This document shows, piece by piece, positions 56,150 to 64,000 of a stretch of 64,000 bases of DNA. How positions within the stretch are numbered: the first letter of the stretch is position 1; each line of letters opens with the position of its first letter. A program made the position numbers and the translations under genes. Origin of the DNA: Blasia pusilla. Its lineage: Eukaryota; Marchantiophyta; Marchantiopsida; Blasiales. The notes beneath the pieces are model-generated. The model made no database searches. It was not told the origin of the DNA and saw only the letters and a list, made by a program, of their open reading frames with translations. The DNA lies in contig CM114273.1 in NCBI GenBank assembly GCA_050084515.1, forward strand, positions 8,556,001-8,620,000, written 5' to 3'.

Positions 56150-56917
56150 CATACAAGACACCCAGTCATATAAAGAAAACTTATAGTAGAGTTTGCTTTA
56201 TATGACTAAGTCATATAAAGCAAACTCTACTCAAATGAAATTCATCAATATGATTGTGTCACATTTAATGATTCAAGCATATGCAATCATTTAGATAAAT
56301 AAGCATGACTAAAAAAATCTGATGACTCTATCAACTTAGTCATTTAAATAAATTAAAGCGATCAATATGACTAAGTACAAATTTATGACTTAAGAGCCTA
56401 GTCATTTAGACAAAACATATTGATTAATATGAAAATGTAAAATTTTATGAGTCCATCATCTCAAGTCATTTAATAAAATTGGAAGTGATCAATATAACTC
56501 AATACTCTATTATGACTCGCTCATAATCAATCATATAACCAAATCATAGAAATCAATATGACTTAGTCATACTTCACTACTCAATCATTTAGAGAACTTA
56601 CTTGATGAATATGACTCAATCATAAGTACTAAGAATTACATGTCATCACATAAATCGTTCATTTTATGTAACTTCCATGTCATAAGCTGACATGGCAATG
56701 ATAACATATGATTAAAATTCTTCACACGTGGCATGACTTCCTCACATGTCATTCATAAACAACAATCACTCATGAGTCATCCACAAATGACTCTAGTTAT
56801 GGCTTGGTACATGACTAGGCTTTTTTGACTCCATGAGTCACTAGTCATTACTAGTCATTTATATACCTATATGACTATGTTAAGTTATATGTGCCAGTCA
56901 TAAAAACCATCATTTGT
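56150..56917. repeat. TCAT/ATGA-rich non-coding element
   Basis: Dense AGTCAT, TCATTTA and ATGACT words over about 770 bases, the same word family as the palindrome at 38712-38884. Contains a perfect inverted repeat at 56185-56207 and 56209-56231 (23-base arms, one-base spacer). No coding content. Probably a non-autonomous repeat family. Confidence 0.65.
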
Positions 56918-57230
56918 TCTAGTGTTTCTCCTCCCTAGTTACCTCCGGTCAATCAGGGCTCTAATCTTCTTTGATGGAAGCCCGCTTAGAGGCACTTTTC
57001 AGTTTTTAGTTTATGTCGGACGAGGATATTCCCATGGAGGTTGGGGCCTTTATTCACTCTTGCTCCAAAAAGGGGGCAAGCTCATGAGTGGGGGATCCCA
57101 CCCTCATCCCGACTTTTCGTATCGCACCACTTACATATACTATATCAATGCGGTCCCGACTGGGCCTCCTCCAACCATCAGTGGCTGGTCGGACACACTG
57201 TGAATGTCAATGGAGTCTCGATCCACTTGT

Positions 57231-57720
57231 TTTGCATTTAGCATGCTATCCACTTGGGGGTAAGAGGATTGCCACTCACAATGCTATGCAGGATATCATA
57301 TTTAGTGTTGCTTGTGAGAATGGCTTCCACGTGCAAAGAGAGAGGCACTACTCCATGCGGGATTTCCTTATATGTATTGATCTTTATATGACACGAGAGG
57401 CTGAGGTGGTGGGAGCGGACGTTGAAATGATAGATCCTACGCGGGAGGCTGTAGGAGCCCAAGTGGTAGCACAAGGGAGATTACTACAAGGAGTAGCGGC
57501 GGTGAAGAAGACTCATGTCTACAACCAACTTCACGATGGACATCGATTCGTCCCCTAGCCATAGAGATGTATGGGGCTATGGGGAAGAGGTTTCACTCGT
57601 TCCTTATAGATTGCGCCTCTCATCTATAGTCGAGAAATGGGTTATCATCAACTATTGTGATTCTCTAGTGTAGAATAGGTCTCCATGGCTTTGCAGCATG
57701 CCCAAGCCAATGGGCTTTTG
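57231..57720 (+). pseudogene. Retroelement-type C-terminal fragment, copy 1
   Basis: Protein text RIATHNAMQDIIFSVACENG, FHVQRERHYSMRDF, EVVGADVEMIDPTREAVGAQ, KKTHVYNQLHDGHRFVP. A stop then follows from a lost C at about 57556, and the frame resumes as IEMYGAMGKRFHSFLIDCAS. It is about as long as, and clearly homologous to, 59186-59680. The layout (THDAxxD, then aspartate-rich DVxxxDPT, then F.PLAxE.YGAMGERF) resembles a segment found C-terminal to non-LTR RTs in plants, but this is from memory of the family and not certain. Confidence 0.45.
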
Positions 57721-58158
57721 CAGCGAGTTCAAGCTGTGTGAGACACCGGGGCTAGAGGCCCACTTAGTGGTAGTCATGTCTTTCTACGTGTTATTGATAT
57801 TGTCTCTCATTTTTGTGAGTTTAGTCGATAGGGGATGCCTCTTTTTCTTTTTCTGGGCCGGTTGGGAAATGGAAAAATCCCCCATGTTTTACTCCAGATG
57901 GGTTTTCCATCACCGCATCACTTGCTTTTTGTTGAGGCCTCTTGATTCTTTGAAGGGAATTCATAACAGTTTCAAAGGGTTTCGATAGATCACAACACGA
58001 TCTCTCTCTCTTTCTTTTTTTTGCACACATCTCCAAAATTATAACAATTAAAGCACATGGCTACGTAACCAGGTTGCGTGCTCGTCAAATTCTACGGTAC
58101 CAAGAGCTTGTCTAGTTCGTCTCCAAGATTACTGCTAGCTATGGTTGTGTCGGCGGTC
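57721..58158. other. No gene recognised
   Basis: Low-complexity T-rich and TC-rich parts (about 57840-57860 and 57995-58025); no motif. Confidence 0.5.
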
Positions 58159-58159
58159 G

Positions 58160-58217
58160 GCTACACAACTCGTAATCCTAAGGTATGGGCTACTACAGTT
58201 GTGTAGCCCATACCTTA
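58160..58217. repeat. Nested inverted repeats (stem-loop)
   Basis: TAAGGTATGGGCTAC at 58179-58193 pairs perfectly with 58203-58217. Also GCTACACAACT at 58160-58170 pairs with AGTTGTGTAGC at 58198-58208, so two alternative stems share one arm. Confidence 0.8.
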
Positions 58218-59165
58218 TGCTACTAGGCCGTAAGAGTTTATGCATAGATTCTCGTCGGCGGATGGCCAAAGGTCAAACGATCTTCCTCTCAAGGTGGACA
58301 GATCCACGGGGATACATCGTGGTACTGCCATTGAATACAAAATTTTTAAGAAAGCACCTCATATGAAACCACGTACCGCGAGTAAGCCTCAGGCCAACCC
58401 TCCACAGGATTTTCCTCTCGAGGCCGTCAAAGACATACGATACTAGCCAGATTTATTGTTATATCGATGTCTATCGTGGACGACGGGGATGGCGGGTCCA
58501 TCCCAGTTGTTTACTTGAACTTGCCTCGAAAAAATCGGTTAGCGAGCAAGAATTATTCCCTATAGAGTAGGAACGTGCCTGAACTGGAAGAACTATACTC
58601 ATGTTAGCATGCAAGGATTTTTGCAGGGTTTTCGTGTGATCGACAAGGAGAAGGATCCGTTTCTGGGCGCCTTGGGCGTCATACTGTAGCGTTATTCATA
58701 TATTAATCACTAGTTAGGACCTGTAACTAAACACCCGGTTATGCCACCTAAATGCCCAATTATGCCACGTACATTCCCGGTTGTTACATTCTGGGCAAGC
58801 GACACGTGGTCAACACTCACTCAACTGTCGTCATTTGAAAACCTATGGAAGTAGCAATCTTTTTCCATATGGGCCAATTGGCATTCTTATCCTAATTTTA
58901 ATTGACCATATAAAAACCAAGTAAGTTCCGATGGCAGAAAAAGAGAGATACTGTACAAAAGGTATTAATTGGAAAAGTTAAAACTTCGTTCGCATGGATA
59001 GAAGTCAAGTTGCGTCTCATTAGAAAGCAGTACTGAAAAGTCGAAACGTACGGTGATGCTATCAATGCAGCAAGCTTTATTCGAGGATCGAGTCAATTGC
59101 CTTCTACTCTATCAATCAGATCTAATAACGTGAAGATATTTCTGTAAGAGTCGGTTAAGAGGGTC
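58218..59165. other. No gene recognised
   Basis: Short open stretches (58240-58446) without recognisable domains. Confidence 0.5.
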
Positions 59166-59185
59166 CTTAGTTTTTCCACTTGGTG

Positions 59186-59680
59186 TGCATTTGGCACAGT
59201 GTCTAGTTGGGGGTGAGAGGATAGCCACTCACGATGTAGTGCGGGATATTATGTTTTGTATTGTTCGGGAGAGTGGCTTTCATGTGTAGAGAGAGGAACT
59301 ACTCTATGCAGGACTCCCTTATCCGTGCTGATCTCTACATGACTTGGGAGTATGAGGTGGTGGTAGCGGATGTTGTAGTGACGAATCCTACGCAAGAGGC
59401 GGTACGAGCCCAAATGGTGACACAAGGGAGATTGCTACAAGGAGCGGCAGTGGCGCTAAAGAAGACCCACATTTATAGTCGACTTCATGACAGACATCAA
59501 TTTATCCCCCTAGCCATTGAGATATACGAGGCTATGGGGGAGAGGTTTGACTCGTTCCTTACGAATTGCGCTCATCATCTCCAATCGAGAAATGGGTTCT
59601 CCTTAGCCACTGCGATTCTTTATTGTAGGCAACGGGTCTCCATAGCTTTGCAGCGTGCCGAGGAAAATGGGCTTCTACGG
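59186..59680 (+). pseudogene. Retroelement-type C-terminal fragment, copy 2
   Basis: Longer and cleaner relative of 57231-57720: GGERIATHDVVRDIMFCIVR, a stop near 59286, RERNYSMQDSLIRADLYMTW, EVVVADVVVTNPTQEAVRAQ, KKTHIYSRLHDRHQFIPLAI, EIYEAMGERFDSFLTNCAHH, TAILYCRQRVSIALQRAEEN. The frame is open from 59261 to 59974, although the last third (after about 59700) looks unrelated and pyrimidine-rich. Same uncertain family assignment as copy 1. Confidence 0.5.
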
Positions 59681-59774
59681 TGGGCTCTGGCGGTTGGAGA
59701 GGCCAATCAAGGTTGCATATGGACAAAGTCGGTGGACTTACGTCTGTCCTATGGAAGGACTTGTCCATATGGGC

Positions 59775-59890
59775 CCCACCTTTCCCTTCTTTCTCATCCC
59801 CTTACTTGCCTTTGTGTTCCATACTCCCCCATTTCTTCCTCCTTCCACCTCCACTCCCTCCTCCCTCCTCTCATCCTTGCCTTACCTTCC
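59775..59890 (+). repeat. Polypyrimidine tract
   Basis: Over 100 bases of mainly C and T (TCCTTCCACC, TCCCTCCTCCCTCC). No coding signal. Confidence 0.7.
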
Positions 59891-59974
59891 ATCATGGCCT
59901 TTAAGTGTAGGTCCCACCTCTTGGAACCCATGTCCATAGACATCTCCAGACTTTTTGGTCCATGTCCGCCCTAA

Positions 59975-60426
59975 GGAAGGACTTGTCCATTTTTGTGCAA
60001 GCTTGACGCCAATGCTAGAGCCCTACTTAGTAGTAGCCATAGTTCTCTAATATTGCTGATATTGATGCTGATATTGTCTTTGCTGTTGGTGAATTTGGTT
60101 GGTGGGGGGGAAGGCCCACTTTTGTCTCTTCAGGGCCGGTTTTGGCCTGGGGGTTTTTTTGGCTCTCTATGCCCCCTCCTTTGTATCCTGATTTGTTTTC
60201 CATCCAAGTTTCTATTAAATTTTTTATATCTTTCCTTGGGAACTATTATCCCCCATTAAGAGTCTATTCATCTGAATGCTCTCTGATTTTATTGTATACT
60301 CTCCCATACATTTGTTATAAGTTAATCTCTCTTGTTATACACTTGGTATGCCCACGTAGATTTTGCGAGCGGCGGAATCAATATTTTTTAAAAATTATAT
60401 ATTATTAATTTATAATATTTTAATTT
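59975..60426. other. No gene recognised
   Basis: T- and G-rich stretches (for example GGTGGGGGGG at about 60100); no motif found. Confidence 0.4.
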
Positions 60427-60466
60427 CCATCCATAATTATATTCAAATGAATATAATTATGGATGG
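60427..60466. repeat. Perfect 19-bp inverted repeat
   Basis: CCATCCATAATTATATTCA at 60427-60445 pairs perfectly with 60448-60466, with a two-base loop. Lies in AT-rich DNA. Confidence 0.9.
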
Positions 60467-61430
60467 GGAGATTTTTTGTTATTTGTTCATTTTTATCAAT
60501 ATTTTTTTCTAGTGGTAAAAAGTTTGATTTTAATAATTTAATTTAATGCTAGTTGATTCATAGGAGGAATCTCTTAGAACCCTCAGATAGAAGTCCTAAA
60601 TAAGGGACTCCTTCAAGTTTAGTATATTTCTCGAACTGAAAAAAGGGAGATTCCATCTCCCAAGTCCAAATTCTCTATCTTTTCAATTACTATTTAATTA
60701 TTATCAATATGAATTTTATCGGTTTTTTATATGAGGAGATATTTAGATAATTGATCTTTCTTAAAAATCAAAGAATTCATAACTATATGATGTAATGGGA
60801 TTATGGAGAAGAGCATTATTAAGAGGACCTAATCTTTATGATTGGCTATATTCTTATCCTAATGTTAAATTTTCACTTGTATTAATAATAGAAATGAAGA
60901 TAATAGGTTAAATACCCTTATTACCATATATAGTTATGTGTAGTCAAGGAATTGTGGCGGTATTACATTCTTGTATGTCAATTTTTCTCCTAGTTGAAGT
61001 TTTGTTGAGAGATATAAATAGGTTAGGCCATTTTTTCTCTTCACGATTTGTTATACATTGAGTGATTTGTTGATATTTTATTTCTTGCATGATATCATAG
61101 AAATAAAGTTTTAGGATTTCTAATTTGGCAATAGGTTATGTATGGATAGTCTTGAATGATGGCTATTTCTTTGTCAATTTTTGTTAGTCTTCTTTCATTG
61201 GGTAAAGGGAGGTTATATAAGTCTAAGTGTGCACTCTAGAAGTTCAAGATGAGAACTAATTCCGAATTATTTGAGAATCTGATCTAGGAGATTCTTTGAA
61301 TTTTCATCTTCCTTGTAATTTTTTTCATTAAATATTTCTGATCCTATATTTTTGCTAGCATGGAAAGAAAAGAATATTCATACCTTATTATTATTGGAGA
61401 ACGCCCTTTCATTTTGCAAACTTCTCTACT
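60467..61430. other. AT-rich, no gene recognised
   Basis: Very AT-rich; I see no open frame of note and no recognisable repeat. Confidence 0.55.
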
Positions 61431-61611
61431 CTTAATTGACACTTAGCATTGTCAATTAAGGGATGGCTCTCCTTTTGAACCAATAGGAGTGTTTGGAATT
61501 GATTTAAAATTGACACTTGTCTTTTTTAGCCAATAGAATCGCTCACTCTCTCAGCCAAAAGGATCGCTCAAGTTCAATTGAACACTTACGCTGAGTAATT
61601 CCAAATTATAC

Positions 61612-61635
61612 TTCTGTGCATCGCACGGGCACTAG
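61612..61635 (+). mobile_element. Helitron-like 3' terminus (tentative)
   Basis: TGTGCATCGCACGGGCACTAG: a short GTGC...GCAC stem followed by CTAG, the pattern of Helitron 3' ends. The next base is C and not the usual T. The left end of such an element was not found. Confidence 0.3.
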
Positions 61636-61659
61636 CTTGTTATGACTATTTTTCCACAT

Positions 61660-62200
61660 ACAACCATTGCTTTTGAGGTGTGGAACATTTTGGAGAGTCA
61701 ATATGATATATCAAATGAAACTTTATTATTTAGAGAATCAACCTACTTTTGAGAAATTTTCAAAATAAAAAATGGTAGACCAATTCTTGACTTGCTTAGA
61801 TCAAATATATTCATCAGATGGCATTGATGGAAATTTGGAAATAAGTGAAGATTTGGCTAAGCTCACTTATTATTGAGCAAGAATTTTGCCTCCAATATTT
61901 TAGAGTTTGGTCCTAGACTCATAACATGAAATACTCAAGTAAGACTTATATATGCCACTCACCTCTTAGGCTTTGCACAATTTAGTGCAATGCTGATAGA
62001 AAGGGAAATGATATTGCATTATTACCAACACCCGAAGAGAAAGGAGTTAGGATTCTAGTTCAAACTAGCGTTAACAAGAAATATCCAAAGAAAATTTATA
62101 AATGCTTCTATTATGGTAGGATAGGTTATTTCACCTAAGATTATAAAAAGAGGAGTCAAGATGAGAACAATGGTTATTTAAAACCTTATAAGAAGTCACT
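61660..62200 (+). pseudogene. Ty1/copia gag remnant with decayed zinc knuckle
   Basis: Text such as EVWNILESQYD, a middle part with several stops and shifts, then KYPKKIYKCFYYGRIGYF at about 62080-62135. In the usual CCHC knuckle this would be C-x2-C-x4-H-x4-C. Here only the first Cys (62103-62105) survives, and Tyr stands at each of the other Cys/His positions, each one base (G-to-A or C-to-T) from the expected codon. Confidence 0.6.
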
Positions 62201-62550
62201 ACACATACAATTCTTTAGAACTAGAAAAGTAGGAGGTAGATGTTGGGATATCAATTTGGAATTTATGCACAAAAATAAATCTTCTATTAAATCTAAATGT
62301 GAAAATGTATGGGTGTCTAATAACCCAAGCATATAAGAATATGACCAATCAGATAGGAAAGTATTCAGATTACTATCGGAAAGCAAATTCCTTTCCTCAA
62401 TTTCATAGAAAGATGATGATCTATGTCACGTATGGATCAAAATTCGAATCAAAACTTTTTCATAGGTATAATATTATCAGCGGAACCGGAAAGAAAGTGT
62501 AGTTTCTATGACTAAACATTTGGAACTTGTACAGATAGCCACAGTCAAAG
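62201..62550. other. No gene recognised
   Basis: Short frames on both strands without motifs. Confidence 0.45.
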
Positions 62551-63020
62551 CAACGTGATTCCATGTCTCATACCTTTCACAGGTCGGATCTGGAGCAGTT
62601 ATCTGAGGTACGCACTTGTCCGTCTCTTGAAGTCAACTCCGGTGCTCATGAAGGAGGTTGAATCTGGGGCCGAAGTTAGCCTGCCCCTCATCGCGTCTAA
62701 CTGGCCCTATGCAAATCCACTCGAACGGGCCACAAACACGAATGCAAACACCGCCTGCAAATGGTCCAAATTGTGCTGCGTAACCATATTCGGAGGCCGA
62801 TTTGCGCACGAGGACTGGAGCCCCTTGGCAAACACGTGAGGATAGTGTTCCTCTGCTACAGAGCAGAAAGAAATACATACGGTGCAGCCGCTTACCGGGA
62901 AATCGCCGTATGCCACGGCGCCAATCGCCGAATGGTAGTCACGGAAAAAGCTCATCGGCTGAAGCTTCTTGCACGTACATATCAGAACTGCCCGATTTGA
63001 AATCATGTCGACACCACGAG
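62551..63020. other. Higher-GC island without recognised gene
   Basis: Base composition is clearly less AT-rich than the neighbours, and both strands have frames of 76-99 codons (62555-62839 plus, 63006-62707 minus). None shows a domain I recognise. It may be exon or pseudogene sequence. Confidence 0.35.
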
Positions 63021-63023
63021 GAG

Positions 63024-63248
63024 TTACAGTAAAATTACGAATGACTTGTCATAACGAAATGCCATGGACACGAATCTAAGCCTCGTCCCTACACGGATGC
63101 CGAGATTGTTGTCAAGAGAATTTTCCAGCCACTTCAATTTGCGACGAGCAGTTGAATGAATGGGTTCGAATTCATCTAGCATCTTCCAGATCTCACAGGT
63201 GTTTAGAACTAACGACATTTCGTAAACATCTGATTTTTCCACCCTCAT
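63024..63248 (-). CDS. Hypothetical exon, 74 residues
   Basis: Minus-strand frame from Met at 63248: MRVEKSDVYEMSLVLNTCEI, WKMLDEFEPIHSTARRKLKW, LENSLDNNLGIRVG, then a stop at 63024-63026. The mixed, amphipathic composition looks coding, but I do not recognise the family and see no clear splice sites. Confidence 0.25.
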   Translation of the reverse strand: MRVEKSDVYEMSLVLNTCEIWKMLDEFEPIHSTARRKLKWLENSLDNNLGIRVGTRLRFVSMAFRYDKSFVILL

Positions 63249-63772
63249 ATCTTTCTGTCCTGAGTCATCGAATGGTCGTTGAAGAGTGGTCGTTCAACTG
63301 AAAGGTAACGGTCCTTCAAGTTCAGCCACCAATCGTTGAAAGTTTACTGCAGCTGAAACGGGTGTCAATTGAATCCGACTGCTCCCATGCGCTCGAGATG
63401 AGTTCATTTCGACCATGATGAATATGTTTCATTGTTGCCTTCAGATTTTGCGGTTGTTTCATGTGTTCATATGTTTGCTAGTGACCAGATCTTGAACGGC
63501 CTACTCATCAGGACCTTTCTTTTTTGGCTTGCCTTCTGAATGTGGTGATAAGCCGGGCCGGGCTATCAAGACCTCTAGATAGACTTGCAAAATTCAACAT
63601 TCCTTCCCATTATTTCAAGCTGATGACAACCACAAGGGGGAAAAAGTACGCCTGTCCTATTGTTACGCGAGCCCGCAACAATGTTCATGCTTGCTTGCCT
63701 TTCTCTCGACGATGCAACGACTAGGAGTCGGAGGATTATGGATTCGGGGAGGGGGAGTTTTTCACGGGAACA
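63249..63772. other. No gene recognised
   Basis: No motif found in the short frames (for example 63524-63724). Confidence 0.45.
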
Positions 63773-63790
63773 CTAGTAAGGTGCCCGTGG
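63773..63790 (-). mobile_element. Helitron-like 3' terminus on minus strand (tentative)
   Basis: On the minus strand CACGGGCACCTTACTAG is followed by T, matching the CTRR end and the A/T target preference of Helitrons. It shares CACGGGCA plus CTAG with 61612-61635. The preceding hairpin is weak. Confidence 0.3.
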
Positions 63791-64000
63791 GATGGGGGGA
63801 AATAAAAAAGTATTTTCAGTATTCCTTCCTCCGGATTGAGAAAGGAGGGGAGGGGAGTGAAAGGACTAAAGATACATAAATTAAAATTCTTTTTGTTGCC
63901 CCTAGTATTTGAAATATTTTCTTGCTCTCTAGTTGTGAAGTGTGTTGTTTGCAAATCAAGAAGGCATTCTCCAATGATAATATAGATCGGGGGTGTCGGA

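Noticed and set aside
59700-59974. C-terminal third of the open frame 59261-59974 as protein
   Set aside because: The sequence becomes pyrimidine-rich low complexity, and the homology to copy 1 ends before it.

Overview
This is a repeat-rich window of nuclear DNA from a land plant. The plant signals are an L-type lectin receptor kinase, a PSB27-like photosystem II exon, Ty1/copia and Ty3/gypsy remnants, and an L1-like LINE family. The overall flavour (PHD finger at the end of a gypsy pol, L1-type ORF1 in a plant LINE) would fit a seedless plant such as a bryophyte or lycophyte, but that is only a guess.

Layout. Positions 1-35398 are nine consecutive head-to-tail copies of a unit of about 3.94 kb, followed by a partial tenth copy and a run of exactly 500 N (35630-36129). 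Each unit is a dead LINE (endonuclease, reverse transcriptase, C-terminal zinc region; no ORF1, no own 3' tail) carrying three nested 5'-truncated insertions of the same LINE family. All units share the same insertions, deletions and junction, so the array grew by DNA amplification of one dead progenitor and not by repeated retrotransposition. Units 1-4 are very alike. Units 5-9 carry more small indels and substitutions, and these cluster at CAG, CTG and CCG trinucleotides. That pattern suggests either a consensus error at CHG-methylated cytosines or real heterochromatic divergence.

After the gap (36130-38013) lies a separate LINE copy without the nested insertions and with its 3' end. From 38.0 to 42.1 kb there is a large imperfect palindrome and a minus-strand Ty1/copia remnant. 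The best gene is the minus-strand lectin receptor kinase at 42215-44410. It has one in-frame TGA in the lectin domain and DFR in place of DFG in the kinase. Upstream, also on the minus strand, is an unrecognised 78-residue terminal exon with a good splice acceptor. A plus-strand Ty3/gypsy pol (about 46.6-50.0 kb) ends in a PHD zinc finger and is inactivated mostly by C-to-T or G-to-A changes.

Positions 50747-54920 are a minus-strand LINE with four 177-bp 5' monomers, an intact L1-type ORF1, an endonuclease with an internal inversion, and an RT with a large deletion. A PSB27-like last exon follows at 54971-55258. The rest (55.3-64 kb) is AT-rich sequence with TCAT-rich inverted repeats, two related fragments of a retroelement-type protein, a decayed copia gag, Helitron-like termini and unassigned sequence.

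The elements do not form a pathway. The window is a heterochromatin-like retroelement graveyard around two or three host gene pieces. No RNA genes, CRISPR arrays or bacterial features were seen.
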